The notes beneath the pieces were generated by a model. That model did not search any database. It was not told where the DNA came from and saw nothing but the letters and a program-made list of their open reading frames with translations. Positions 30,910 to 39,427 of a stretch of 44,639 nucleotides of DNA are shown in pieces. Within the stretch, counting starts at the first letter, position 1, and each line of letters begins with the position of its first letter. Where the stretch lies: positions 1 to 44,639 of IMG/VR virus record IMGVR_UViG_3300025237_000008. One strand, 5' to 3'. This DNA comes from a virus. The position numbers were made by a program, and so were the translations under genes.

Positions 30910-31217
30910 AAGCTGCAGCGTCCAATTCAATAAGGGGCGTGGTTAGCGCTATAAGGAAAGTCGATCCAAGCAAAGCTCCAAAGTATAGTAGCAAGATTGA
31001 CTTCGATGTTAAAGAATTTAAAGATCGTATTGAGTCTTTATTTCAAGATGGAATGACTTGGAATAATTATGGCGATTGGCATGTTGATCATATTAGGCCA
31101 ATAATATCTTTTATAAATGATGATGTATTTGACTTGAGTGAAATAAATAACATAAACAACTTGCAGCCATTGTGGGCAGTTGACAACTTAAGCAAAGGCG
31201 GTAAGTACGTTGATTAA
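30906..31217 (+). CDS. HNH endonuclease, C-terminal nuclease part
   Basis: Listed from a GTG at 30906, but the frame is open and protein-like from 30867 (KNKNTVKFRVKAAASNSIRG). The nuclease signature is WNNYGDWHVDHIRPI, then NINNLQPLWAVDNLSKGGK, the H-x-DH ... NLQPL-W-x2-N-x3-K pattern of HNH enzymes beside terminase genes. Such proteins can be homing nucleases or packaging partners of the terminase. It overlaps the terminase start by 8 bases. Confidence 0.75.
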   Translation: MKAAASNSIRGVVSAIRKVDPSKAPKYSSKIDFDVKEFKDRIESLFQDGMTWNNYGDWHVDHIRPIISFINDDVFDLSEINNINNLQPLWAVDNLSKGGKYVD

Positions 31218-32823
31218 CCAATTCGAATTTAATTTCAAGAACCCAGACTATACAGCGGTGCTTCAGTACCGCCAGCAACTTCTTACTAAGCTAAGGTCAG
31301 ACCCAAAGCTTTTGGCCGCTGCTAAGATTCATTACAAACACCACCCAGCTGACTTCATTAACACGTGGGGGATGACATTTGACCCGCGTAACCTTGAGAG
31401 AGACCTACCTGCAGTTGTTCCTTTTGTATTGTTCCCGCGACAAATAGAAACTATTGAGTGGATACATGAGCGATGGAGAAGCCAAGAGCGAGCGCTAATA
31501 GAAAAGACGCGTGACTTCGGATTGTCATGGCTGTCTATAGCTTACGGCTGTACAATGTGGCTATTTTGGGATGATTACACAGCTGGCTATGGCTCGCGTA
31601 AGGTTGACTTGGTTGATAGGCTTGGAGACCCTAAAAGTATATTCGAGAAAGGTCGCCAATTTTTGCGCTTTATACCTAAAGAGTTTCTACCGGTTGGCTT
31701 TAAAGAAAAAGAACACGCTAACTTCCTCAAGATAACCAATCCTGAAAACGGATCAACGCTCACGGGTGAAGGTGGCTATGATATTGGGCGTGGTGCGCGT
31801 ACATCAATATACTTTGTGGATGAGGCTGCGTTCCTTGAGCGCCAAGAAGCTGCCGATGCTGCATTGTCACAAACAACAAACTGCCAGGTTGATATTTCAA
31901 CACCTAACGGCAACGGTAATTCATTCTATAGAAAGCGATTTAGCGGCAAGGTTAAGGTTTTAACACTTAGATGGACTGATGACCCGAGAAAAGATAAGGC
32001 TTGGTACGAAAAGCAATGTAGAGAGCAGGACGCGGTAACAGTAGCGCAAGAAATAGATGTTGATTATGATGCATCTGTTGAAGGTGTATTGATACCAGCC
32101 GCTTATGCTAGGGCTTGCATTGACGCACATAAGAAGCTTAATTTTACTGCATCTGGTTATAAGACTGTCGGTTTCGATATTATGGATGGCGGCAAAGACT
32201 GGAATACAACGGTAATGCGGCATGGTTCAGTTATAACGCACATTGATAAGTGGCAACATAAAGAGCATGAAAGCCGAAAATCATACCGCAGAGTTTACGA
32301 CCTAGCGGCTAGCAACGGTGCAAGCATTATCTATGACTCTATTGGTGTTGGCTCTAATGCCGGCTCAAGCTTTGAAGAATACAACGATATGCGCTCGCGT
32401 GATAACGGATACGTCAAGACCGAGTTCAACGGCTTCAATGCTGGCAGCAAGGATATAATCGACCCTGATGTTGAGTATTCGACAGGTAAAACTAACAAAG
32501 ATAAGTTCTCTAACCTTAAAGCACAAATGACTTGGACGTTTGCGGATAGAATTAAAAATACCTACATGGCTATAGAAGAAGGTGAGCAGTTTGAAGAGGA
32601 TGAATTAATAAGCTTTGATAGCGAATCAATCGACCCTGCAATGCTTGAGGAGTTCATAAGCGAGATGAGCCGAATACTTCGCGATAGTGACAATAACGGC
32701 AAAGACAAGGTTGAGAGTAAGAAGGACTTGGCAAAACGTGGTATACCAAGCCCTAACTTATTTGATGGTGGTGTAATGGCCTTTGTTAAACCTGAGTCTA
32801 ACGGTTGGGATGATTGGCTATAG
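31210..32823 (+). CDS. terL: terminase large subunit
   Basis: 537 aa, TTG start overlapping the HNH stop; no other start is near. The ATPase has the variant Walker A EKTRDFGLSW (about 95-104) and Walker B SIYFVDEAAF (about 198-207). The RNase-H-like nuclease has VGFDIMDGGKDW, IIYDSIGVGSN and a final SPNLFDGGVMAFV, each supplying an Asp. It pumps DNA into the prohead and cuts concatemers. Gene end is followed by a terminator. Confidence 0.9.
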   Translation: MINQFEFNFKNPDYTAVLQYRQQLLTKLRSDPKLLAAAKIHYKHHPADFINTWGMTFDPRNLERDLPAVVPFVLFPRQIETIEWIHERWRSQERALIEKTRDFGLSWLSIAYGCTMWLFWDDYTAGYGSRKVDLVDRLGDPKSIFEKGRQFLRFIPKEFLPVGFKEKEHANFLKITNPENGSTLTGEGGYDIGRGARTSIYFVDEAAFLERQEAADAALSQTTNCQVDISTPNGNGNSFYRKRFSGKVKVLTLRWTDDPRKDKAWYEKQCREQDAVTVAQEIDVDYDASVEGVLIPAAYARACIDAHKKLNFTASGYKTVGFDIMDGGKDWNTTVMRHGSVITHIDKWQHKEHESRKSYRRVYDLAASNGASIIYDSIGVGSNAGSSFEEYNDMRSRDNGYVKTEFNGFNAGSKDIIDPDVEYSTGKTNKDKFSNLKAQMTWTFADRIKNTYMAIEEGEQFEEDELISFDSESIDPAMLEEFISEMSRILRDSDNNGKDKVESKKDLAKRGIPSPNLFDGGVMAFVKPESNGWDDWL

Positions 32824-32841
32824 CCGCTATTGCGGCTTTTT
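32822..32841 (+). terminator. terminase operon terminator
   Basis: AGCCGC-TATT-GCGGCT followed by T5. It overlaps both the terminase stop and the stop of the convergent gene. Confidence 0.75.
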
Positions 32842-33702
32842 GGTTATGTTGTACTTTCTCGCTAACTCACTGGCTACACATTCCGATATACTTATAACTA
32901 CATCACGCCTAGCAAACAGCTCAGGCATGATTGCAAAGCTTGAGAATACCTCTTTTTTTATTTCATCACGCAACTCTTCCTCTGGCGTTTTTGGTTTTTT
33001 AATTTTACCCTCAAAGCCTAAAAGTATTACATTCCCATTTTCAAACTCAACTATACTCGCGTTATTTTTGTTTTTACCTCTGTAAATCATGGTCATTTCG
33101 CGTTCAAAACCTATGTCGTAGGCAACAACCTCATCACCAACTTGCGGAATCCACTTATCACACTTTGAATCTTCACAACCTAAGCGTATATGGTTCTTTT
33201 TAAGTATGCTTTCAGCAACCCTATCGCATAGATTTTCAACGCCATCTTCACAACCCAAAATAAGATTGTCACCGGCGTTTTTTATAATCTGCGTCATTTC
33301 AAATTCATCTTCTGGTGTTGCTGTTTGTATTTGTTTAGGTGGTAGTGGTATTGTTATTTTCTGAAACCCAATGTGCAACGCGCCTATTTCAGTCTCATAA
33401 AAACCAACGTAACTTTCATTTATTCTAAAGTATTTAGCCTTGCCGCTTAATTTTGCTACAAACTCAAACCCATGCAATTCAGCCAACTCAACAATAAACT
33501 CTGCATGCTCTTTTGATTCAATTAGACCCCATGTGTTTTGTAGGTATTCGTGGGTTATGTTTTTAAACGTGCCTTCATTGTATCTGTCAGTTGTTTTTTG
33601 CTCCCTGTCATCCATATGAATGCAGCAATCTTGCTTATAATAAAGCACGGTAGTTACAGTGTTTGTTGTTTGGTATTGACCTATATACGGGTATGATTTC
33701 AT
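32827..33702 (-). CDS. hypothetical protein, early-type
   Basis: 291 aa, GGAGAG ribosome site. The N-terminal half is beta-rich with two Cys. Two similar motifs LILGCEDGVENLCDRV and IRLGCEDSKCDKWIPQVGDEV occur at about 155 and 180. The IPQVGDEVVAYDIGFEREMTMIYRG part resembles a small SH3/Tudor-like barrel seen in phage accessory proteins. Function unknown. It is driven by a promoter back-to-back with that of 33815. Confidence 0.6.
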   Translation of the reverse strand: MKSYPYIGQYQTTNTVTTVLYYKQDCCIHMDDREQKTTDRYNEGTFKNITHEYLQNTWGLIESKEHAEFIVELAELHGFEFVAKLSGKAKYFRINESYVGFYETEIGALHIGFQKITIPLPPKQIQTATPEDEFEMTQIIKNAGDNLILGCEDGVENLCDRVAESILKKNHIRLGCEDSKCDKWIPQVGDEVVAYDIGFEREMTMIYRGKNKNNASIVEFENGNVILLGFEGKIKKPKTPEEELRDEIKKEVFSSFAIMPELFARRDVVISISECVASELARKYNITKKPQ

Positions 33703-33734
33703 TTTTCACTCTCCATTAATTAATTTACACCACA

Positions 33735-33762
33735 AATATAAACTATAAATAATACTTGTCAA
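33735..33762 (-). promoter_or_regulatory. early promoter for 32827-33702
   Basis: Minus strand TTGACA (33757-33762), 16-bp spacer, TATATT (33735-33740). Shares five bases of its -35 with the divergent promoter. Confidence 0.6.
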
Positions 33763-33784
33763 TGATTAATTATATGTTTATAGT
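33756..33784 (+). promoter_or_regulatory. early promoter for 33815 operon
   Basis: TTGTCA (33756-33761), 17-bp spacer, TATAGT (33779-33784), then a TTAATTAA-GAGGGT leader. Confidence 0.65.
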
Positions 33785-33814
33785 GAGTGCAAGATTAATT
33801 AAGAGGGTAGAAAT

Positions 33815-34198
33815 ATGATAACTAAAGAGATTAAATCCGAGTTTGGCAGCTATAAGCAAAAAATGAACCACGGACACAATGTTAACAGCAGCTATACTTG
33901 CATTGATGCTTATAAAGATGTAGAAAATCCTGAGCTGTGGAGTAGCTGCCCTTGTTGCAATTTAAAGCCTAGAGTTTGGGCTTATAATAACGGATTGCAA
34001 ACAGGTTGCGGGTGCGGCAACAGTATTTACGACAACTTCTCTGTGCTCGCTGAGAGTGTTATGTCTGTTCACAAAAGATGTGATGGGCTAGTTGCTGAAT
34101 ATGATAGAGATAACTTAATGCGTAATTGGAATGAGTACTGTGCAACCATGATTAATCCATGTTCTTATGATGATTTGAGGCCGGAAGGTAAATGGTAA
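33815..34198 (+). CDS. Lar-like zinc-ribbon protein
   Basis: 127 aa. SSCPCCNLKPRVW and TGCGCGNSI form a four-Cys zinc ribbon, and NLMRNWNEYC follows. The order C-P-x-C-x2-x-P ... G-C-x-C-G ... W-N is that of the Lar/restriction-alleviation family and related phage ribbons. It may counter host type I restriction, but the family is broad and this is a guess from pattern. First gene of an early operon. Confidence 0.55.
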   Translation: MITKEIKSEFGSYKQKMNHGHNVNSSYTCIDAYKDVENPELWSSCPCCNLKPRVWAYNNGLQTGCGCGNSIYDNFSVLAESVMSVHKRCDGLVAEYDRDNLMRNWNEYCATMINPCSYDDLRPEGKW

Positions 34199-34217
34199 AA
34201 ATAGGGGTAATTAAATA

Positions 34218-34541
34218 ATGCAAACAACACACGCAACAGAAGCGGCAGAAGCTGCAACAAATATTAACCGTGAAGACTGGATAAGTGGCGCGGCTGAGTT
34301 GGTAATGCGCGGTGAGCATCAATATGACCGCAGCACAACAAAAAGTAAAGAGGCGTTTATCTCGCTTGATAATGTAATGGAGGATGTTATGGGTTTGGAT
34401 AGCATTAAAGACTTGCTTACAAAATGGATGCATGGTGCGGAGTGCTGCGATATGAGAGATATATTCTCAACTGCGGTTAGGGCTTTGATTGCAACCCATC
34501 TTTCGCAAATGGCAGATGATTTTAATATAGGAGTTAGATAA
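34218..34541 (+). CDS. hypothetical protein
   Basis: 107 aa, helical, with Ala/Glu-rich N-terminus and two adjacent Cys (HGAECCDMRD). Not recognised. Good position in the early operon. Confidence 0.5.
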   Translation: MQTTHATEAAEAATNINREDWISGAAELVMRGEHQYDRSTTKSKEAFISLDNVMEDVMGLDSIKDLLTKWMHGAECCDMRDIFSTAVRALIATHLSQMADDFNIGVR

Positions 34542-34542
34542 T

Positions 34543-34728
34543 ATGAACGGTAAACAGTATGAATCACTAGGTACAGATACGGAGCTGGCAGAGGCTATGC
34601 TTGATAATATCGAAGAACTTTTATCTCAGATTGGCGAAAGCCCCATGAGCGAGGCAAAGAAAGCAGATGCAATTAGCAAGCTTAAGTTCGCTAAGAAATT
34701 TATTGGTGGCTTTGCAGCTCAATTATAA
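34543..34728 (+). CDS. small acidic helical protein
   Basis: 61 aa, 1 base after the upstream stop. Two helices (ELAEAMLDNIEELLSQIG, KKADAISKLKFAKKFIGGF). Not recognised. Confidence 0.5.
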   Translation: MNGKQYESLGTDTELAEAMLDNIEELLSQIGESPMSEAKKADAISKLKFAKKFIGGFAAQL

Positions 34729-34739
34729 GGGGTTATATA

Positions 34740-35504
34740 ATGGATATTGAATGGAAAGAAGGCGCAGTTTGCTTTGCGGCTGGCGCTCAAATCAGAATTA
34801 AAGCAAATAGCTTTTCAGCAATGGAGAGATTGACCGGTGGCGGAACTTGGCGGCCTGAGCTAAGGCATGTTGATGCACTTGTTAAAATGGACGACTTTCA
34901 ACTAAACACCGTAAAGCAAGGAGATTACATAGAATCATTAGAGCTTGATACTAAGCAGAGGTATAATGATGCGGTTGAGGTGTTTGCGCTGTTTGGGTTT
35001 GCACTTTGTAGTGATGATAATGACTTTGAGTGGTTAAACCGGTCGGACACGTACAAAATCGGGGTTATTGTGGTTTCCGAGTCAAGGTTAATGGGGGTAA
35101 GAGCTGAATTTAGCGCTTGCGAGCGCAAGCGAAAACTAACCTACCCACAAATAATGGCAATCGGCAAATTAAAGCGCTTGGAGCTTGAGCGTGATAATGC
35201 GCTAATAGACGCGGTTGAGAATACAACCATATTAAGCGATGCGTTAAATGGCAGGCGCTCGGAATCACACAGCGAGCAAGACACAGTAAATAACCCATCA
35301 CACTATCAATTCTTTGAAGGTGTCGAGGTTATCGAGATTATAGCCAGCTCAATGACTCGTGAGCAGTTTAAAGGTTATTGCCTAGGTAATCGCATTAAAT
35401 ACAGGCTTAGAGCAGGCAACAAGGATAAGCTAGAGCAAGAGATTGCTAAAAGCGATAAGTATGTCGAGCTGTACGATGAGCATAAGCACCTATGCAAAAA
35501 GTAA
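34740..35504 (+). CDS. protein with C-terminal DUF3310 domain
   Basis: 254 aa. The last 70 residues match DUF3310: VNNPSHYQFFEGVEVIEII ... GYCLGNRIKYRLRAGNKDKLEQEIAKSDKYVELY. The family is widespread in phages and sometimes fused to nucleotide-metabolism enzymes; its activity is unclear. The N-terminal 170 residues are not recognised. Confidence 0.75.
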   Translation: MDIEWKEGAVCFAAGAQIRIKANSFSAMERLTGGGTWRPELRHVDALVKMDDFQLNTVKQGDYIESLELDTKQRYNDAVEVFALFGFALCSDDNDFEWLNRSDTYKIGVIVVSESRLMGVRAEFSACERKRKLTYPQIMAIGKLKRLELERDNALIDAVENTTILSDALNGRRSESHSEQDTVNNPSHYQFFEGVEVIEIIASSMTREQFKGYCLGNRIKYRLRAGNKDKLEQEIAKSDKYVELYDEHKHLCKK

Positions 35505-35683
35505 TACCAACTAACAAGCCGCTACTATGCAAATTCAACGGCAATGATGGCACGCACGCTGGGCACATTGTTGCCACATACAAGATGGGTCGCTTTTATG
35601 CTAATAACGGCCTATTTCCAATTAACCGCGTCACAGGCTGGCGCGAAATAGAAGAAGAGGGGTTTAATAATTATGAGTGTTAA
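35492..35683 (+). CDS. small beta-rich hypothetical protein
   Basis: 63 aa, overlapping the DUF3310 gene by 13 bases. A short SH3-like beta pattern (HAGHIVATYKMGRFYANNGLFPINRVTGWREIEE). Not recognised. Confidence 0.5.
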   Translation: MQKVIPTNKPLLCKFNGNDGTHAGHIVATYKMGRFYANNGLFPINRVTGWREIEEEGFNNYEC

Positions 35684-35831
35684 CATAAGCTACTACAGAC
35701 GACAAATTAAAAAACTAGAAGCTAAACTAATTGCTAATACTGACCTATGCAACGAATCAGAGGTTAAGCGCATTAACAAAGAAATAGCTAATTATGAGAA
35801 GTTTATTAAATCTAATGGGGGTGAGTTATGA
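35673..35831 (+). CDS. 52-aa helical protein
   Basis: Overlaps both neighbours (11 bases upstream, ATGA downstream), with GAGGGG before the ATG. Two basic helices typical of a small coiled-coil hairpin. Function unknown. Confidence 0.5.
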   Translation: MSVNISYYRRQIKKLEAKLIANTDLCNESEVKRINKEIANYEKFIKSNGGEL

Positions 35832-36028
35832 GCTCGTTGAGGGTAACTATTGCAGCATCTTTAGTGCTTACGTTCTTATTTGGAGTATTCTGTGGCTTCA
35901 TGGTGGCAGATGCTCTTAGTTGGCGGGTGTCATCAAAAGCTAAGTGCGACTCAGTAGGCGGTAACTATGGCGGAGGTAGGTGTTACTTAAATGGCGTGGA
36001 GTCACTAAATACCACCAATAACCAATAG
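35828..36028 (+). CDS. small exported/membrane protein
   Basis: 66 aa with an N-terminal hydrophobic segment (VTIAASLVLTFLFGVFCGFMVADAL) and a short Gly/Asn-rich outer part with two Cys (CDSVGG ... GRCYLNG) that could form a disulphide. Last gene of the early operon before the capsid promoter. Confidence 0.55.
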   Translation: MSSLRVTIAASLVLTFLFGVFCGFMVADALSWRVSSKAKCDSVGGNYGGGRCYLNGVESLNTTNNQ

Positions 36029-36029
36029 C

Positions 36030-36038
36030 TGATATAAT
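36030..36038 (+). promoter_or_regulatory. late extended -10 promoter of capsid operon
   Basis: TGATATAAT; predicted start about 36044-36046, inside the 5' arm of the next hairpin. Confidence 0.65.
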
Positions 36039-36068
36039 AGCCTTATCAAATAACGATAGGGCTTTTTT
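36039..36068 (+). terminator. intrinsic terminator overlapping the capsid promoter start
   Basis: AGCCTTATC (36039-36047), 7-nt loop, GATAGGGCT (36055-36063), T6 to 36068, then the ATG at 36069. It would end early read-through, while the local transcript lacks part of the 5' arm. Same design as 16961-16989. Confidence 0.65.
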
Positions 36069-37205
36069 ATGTCAGTTAATAAATTTATAATCAGCACCAA
36101 TGCAAAGCGGTCGCATATTGAAAGCACTGAGACGCACTATAAGTTAAAGGGCATCCCGATAACTATAAACGACTCAGTAATGAACGGAGTGCTGTACTCT
36201 AAAGAAGAGAACGCAAAGGGCATACCTAGCATCAAAGGCAAGCCGTTTACTATTGACCATCCAGCGGACGAAAACGGTAACTTTATCAGTGCGCTTGAAG
36301 GTAATGGCTTAATGGACTTCTTTAGCGGAGGCGTTGTAACTAATGCTTACGAGGTTGATGATACTTGGTATGTTGACGCTGAAATTAAGAAATCATTGCT
36401 TGCAGCTCAAACGAACGGAAAAGAACTAACCGAAAAGCTTGAAGGTAAAGGTGACTTGGGCGTATCAACTGGCCTTTACTTTGAGAATAACCAAGTGACC
36501 GGCACAAACGCATCAGGCCAAGAGTACCATCGAGTTGCTAAGAACCAAGACTTTAATCATTTAGCAGCTGTTGATAATCCTGCTGGTGGCAAAGGTACAA
36601 CTGCAGTATTTAATAGTGACAACACTTTTTCATGCAACTTCACCGACATTAAACCAGTTGGCCCGCAAAACGAATTGATAACCCAAGACAACTTCATTGA
36701 TAAAGTGGCAAACAAGCTAAAGTCGCTTTTTGCTAACGATAATCAAACGAGTTACAATAACACTGATTTAAACACAAACCACGAGGCTCCTATTATGGAT
36801 CGTACTGAAATGCTCGAAGCGCTAGGCTTAGCTACTAATAGCCAAGTCACAGACGATGAGCTTAAAACACTACTAAAAACTAAGCTTGCCGTAAACGCTA
36901 GCGAGGTTTTAGACGAAAGCAAGGTTACTTCAATTGTTGAGCAAGCTGTTAACGCAGCTGTTAAACCGTTGCAAGAACAACTTACAGCTAATGCGGATAA
37001 AGAGCTTAACGAAGTTGCTGAGCAAGTTGCAGCACTTAACAAAGGTTTAGATGCAGAAGACGCTAAAGCATTAGGCTTAACTAAAGCTAAGGCATTCTTA
37101 ACAGCTAACTCTGCCGAATACGTTGCTGGCGGCTACACTGCTCCACGCGGTCGTGCATCTCAAACTAACAGCGCTGAATTGCTTGATTCAGACATGCCAG
37201 AATAG
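36069..37205 (+). CDS. DUF2213 scaffold/prohead protease-like protein
   Basis: 378 aa. The N-terminal domain (1-185) fits DUF2213: GIPITINDSVMNGVLYS, GKPFTIDHPADENGN, GVSTGLYFENN and DFNHLAAVDNPAG. In this family a His (TIDHP) and Ser (GVSTG) may form a protease site. The C-terminal 150 residues are a long helical scaffold-like part rich in Ala/Glu/Lys (EQAVNAAVKPLQEQLTANAD). It probably directs head assembly and may process itself or the capsid protein. First gene of the capsid operon. Confidence 0.75.
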   Translation: MSVNKFIISTNAKRSHIESTETHYKLKGIPITINDSVMNGVLYSKEENAKGIPSIKGKPFTIDHPADENGNFISALEGNGLMDFFSGGVVTNAYEVDDTWYVDAEIKKSLLAAQTNGKELTEKLEGKGDLGVSTGLYFENNQVTGTNASGQEYHRVAKNQDFNHLAAVDNPAGGKGTTAVFNSDNTFSCNFTDIKPVGPQNELITQDNFIDKVANKLKSLFANDNQTSYNNTDLNTNHEAPIMDRTEMLEALGLATNSQVTDDELKTLLKTKLAVNASEVLDESKVTSIVEQAVNAAVKPLQEQLTANADKELNEVAEQVAALNKGLDAEDAKALGLTKAKAFLTANSAEYVAGGYTAPRGRASQTNSAELLDSDMPE

Positions 37206-37216
37206 GAGATTTAAAC

Positions 37217-37666
37217 ATGGCTAAACATACTATTTATTTAGGTCCAGCAGATAGCGCAAACTGTCACGCTTTACGCGTTGAAGGTCTTGCTGTTGATGCT
37301 GTACTGCCTGGCACTTTAGTTAAGCAAACTGCCGCTGGTCTTGCTACTAGCGATAAAGCTGCTACTGTTTTCGATTCGCAGGTTTTAGTTGCTGAGGAAT
37401 ATGGATCACACGTTGCTCAAGGTGTTGATGATGTCTACACGATTGGAGATGTTTGTTTATCTGCTAATTTACGTAGTGGTGAGTTTGCAAACGTACGTGT
37501 TGCGACTGGTAACAACATCTTAAGTAAAGGTACTGCGCTTTCATCTAACGGTGACGGTCAACTTAAGATTGCTGCAACAGACGGCACAGAACAGGTTTTG
37601 CTATACGCTGACGAAATCGTTAACGTAACAGCAGATAATACTTTAGTTAAAGCGCGTAAAGCGTAA
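37217..37666 (+). CDS. capsid decoration/cement-like protein
   Basis: 149 aa between scaffold and major capsid genes. Beta-rich with VDAVLPGTLVKQ and GSHVAQGVDDVYTIGDV, as in small head-stabilising proteins at this locus. GGAG-type ribosome site. Assigned by position, length and sequence character. Confidence 0.65.
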   Translation: MAKHTIYLGPADSANCHALRVEGLAVDAVLPGTLVKQTAAGLATSDKAATVFDSQVLVAEEYGSHVAQGVDDVYTIGDVCLSANLRSGEFANVRVATGNNILSKGTALSSNGDGQLKIAATDGTEQVLLYADEIVNVTADNTLVKARKA

Positions 37667-37676
37667 GGAGCAGATA

Positions 37677-38705
37677 ATGTCATTAGCATTACGTAAAGAG
37701 TTCGCTGCTAACGCTCAGCAATTACGCGTTATGAACGAACAGTATAAACACTTAAACGCTGTTTTCCGTGAAGGTTCAGCGCAAGATTTTGGTGACTTAC
37801 TAAAAACATTCGGCACTAACGCTGCGCGTACACCAGCGGAAGCTTACCGTGAGTTTGATTTAACATCTAAAATCGATATGGTTCCAGCAGGCGAATACGC
37901 TACATTAACTCGTTTAATGCAGAAATCACGCTCTATCAACATTGGTAAAGAAGTATTTGAATACCGCCAAACATCTAACATGGATCAAGGTCAAAGCTCT
38001 ATGTCTGGTCAGGTTGGTGTTGATTTAGATAAAGTTGCTGAAAAATACGCTGGTACTGTTGTTCCAATCCATGATAAAGGCTTTGGTCGCCGCTGGCGTG
38101 CAATTGAGTCTATGCGTTCTGATGGTTACGATGCGTTAGTTGATGATGCACGCGAAGCTCGCCGCGCGTTAATGGGTACGCTTAATAACTACCTGTGGGA
38201 TGGTAACGCAAACTTAGCGCTTAAAGGTTCTAAGTGGTTAGGTATTAAAAACGATCCAACTGTTGCAACTGCGACAATCGGTATTAATTTAACTACTGCC
38301 GCTGCAACAGCTATCCGTGCAGAAGTATCACGTATTCGTGACATTCTTTACATCACTAATAACTGCACTAACCCATTACGCCTTGGTGTTTCTCGCGAAA
38401 TCATGAGCGCATGGGAGGCTCCATTCTCTACTGGTGACGGCACGTTTGGCACTATCATGCAGTACATTGGTCAATTACGCGGCATCGCTGAGATTTACGA
38501 AGATAGCGAGATAGTTGGCAATGAACTAACTATGTATTGGGATGACCAGCAAGGCTTCCACCCTGTAGTTGGTATGGGTATGTCGTCTTATGCGGTACCA
38601 CGTACAATGCCTAACAGCGACCACTCATTTATTATGATGACTGCTGTAGGTTTCTTAGCTAAAACTGACTATGACGGTCGCAAGTGCGCCCTTTACGCAT
38701 CGTAA
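37677..38705 (+). CDS. major capsid protein
   Basis: 342 aa. Fits the HK97-fold capsid group annotated DUF6260: an N-terminal helix, FDLTSKIDMVPAGEYATLTRLM, a central YRQTSNMDQGQSSM segment, GFGRRWRAIESMRSDGYDA and a C-terminal TAVGFLAKTDYDGRKCALYAS. Codon usage is biased toward strongly translated codons and the ribosome site is AAGGAG. It should form the shell hexamers and pentamers. Confidence 0.85.
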   Translation: MSLALRKEFAANAQQLRVMNEQYKHLNAVFREGSAQDFGDLLKTFGTNAARTPAEAYREFDLTSKIDMVPAGEYATLTRLMQKSRSINIGKEVFEYRQTSNMDQGQSSMSGQVGVDLDKVAEKYAGTVVPIHDKGFGRRWRAIESMRSDGYDALVDDAREARRALMGTLNNYLWDGNANLALKGSKWLGIKNDPTVATATIGINLTTAAATAIRAEVSRIRDILYITNNCTNPLRLGVSREIMSAWEAPFSTGDGTFGTIMQYIGQLRGIAEIYEDSEIVGNELTMYWDDQQGFHPVVGMGMSSYAVPRTMPNSDHSFIMMTAVGFLAKTDYDGRKCALYAS

Positions 38706-38715
38706 GGGGTAACAC

Positions 38716-38886
38716 ATGGCTAAGATGTTAAAAGACGTTTACTGTGTTGTTGATGGTAAAACCGCTCTTGTTAAAGTTGGTGAAGATGCTCCAAAGGCTG
38801 ATTCTGAGAAACTTGTAAAGAAAGGTTACGCTATTGAAGAGGTTAAGGTTGAAACTAAACCGACAACTAAAGCAACTAAAAAGTAA
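38716..38886 (+). CDS. 56-aa Lys-rich protein after capsid gene
   Basis: Starts 10 bases after the capsid stop with AAGGGG. A short beta hairpin (DVYCVVDGKTALVKVGEDAP), then a Lys/Thr tail. Small proteins of this kind often follow major capsid genes. Ends before the terminator at 38902. Confidence 0.6.
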   Translation: MAKMLKDVYCVVDGKTALVKVGEDAPKADSEKLVKKGYAIEEVKVETKPTTKATKK

Positions 38887-38901
38887 TCTAACTTGCTAAT
38901 G

Positions 38902-38931
38902 AAAAGCCCTGCAATTACGCGGGGCTTTTTT
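38902..38931. terminator. capsid operon terminator
   Basis: AAAGCCCTGC (38903-38912), loop AATTAC, GCGGGGCTTT (38919-38928), T6. The 3' end of the minus-strand gene 38915-39130 lies in it. Confidence 0.85.
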
Positions 38932-39130
38932 GTGGGTATGAAGAGCTTATACATAGATACATGAAACATATACTTCCAAGCCTGTTGTAGCATTCAAAAT
39001 ACCTAATGGTGTTATTTATGTAGCAAGTGATTAGCATGAAGTTGTGCTCACTGGCAATTTGATAATCAGCAGCAACACCTACGCTATCCAAATATTTCAT
39101 CGCTTCATCTGCCGCTTGTTGTAAGCCCAT
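38915..39130 (-). CDS. hypothetical early-type protein
   Basis: 71 aa from the ATG at 39130 (TGATG overlap). Starts MGLQQAADEAMKYLDSVG with a helical N-terminus and Cys/aromatic-rich second half. Its last codons are inside a terminator stem. Not recognised. Confidence 0.5.
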   Translation of the reverse strand: MGLQQAADEAMKYLDSVGVAADYQIASEHNFMLITCYINNTIRYFECYNRLGSICFMYLCISSSYPQKSPA

Positions 39131-39345
39131 CAATCTTCCCCTAAAGCTATTTCAAGTAATTCATGCATTGGTTTAAAGTTGAGCCTAGCACTGTAAAGCA
39201 CATATTTATGCATCACCCATTCATCACCATTAAATCTATACCACTCACCAAAACGACTGTAAAACCTATCATTCTTAGTGTCGTAAAACTTCGCACCACC
39301 TACAGGCTCACGCTCAATTATCTCAATTGCTTGTTGTTTGTTCAT
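39130..39345 (-). CDS. hypothetical early-type protein
   Basis: 71 aa. MNKQQAIEIIEREPVGGAKFYDTKNDRFYSRFGEWYRFNGDEW is an alpha-beta pattern common in small phage proteins. AGAGGG ribosome site with the TTAATTAA leader. Function unknown. Confidence 0.6.
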   Translation of the reverse strand: MNKQQAIEIIEREPVGGAKFYDTKNDRFYSRFGEWYRFNGDEWVMHKYVLYSARLNFKPMHELLEIALGED

Positions 39346-39372
39346 TTTAAACCCTCTAATTAATTTAACCTA

Positions 39373-39401
39373 ACTGTAGTTGATTAATTATAATAAAGCA
39401 A
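39373..39401 (-). promoter_or_regulatory. early promoter of the 39345 island
   Basis: Minus strand TTGCTT (39396-39401), 17-bp spacer, TACAGT (39373-39378). Confidence 0.5.
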
Positions 39402-39427
39402 GGTGTTTTTATATGCTTTTAATAAAG

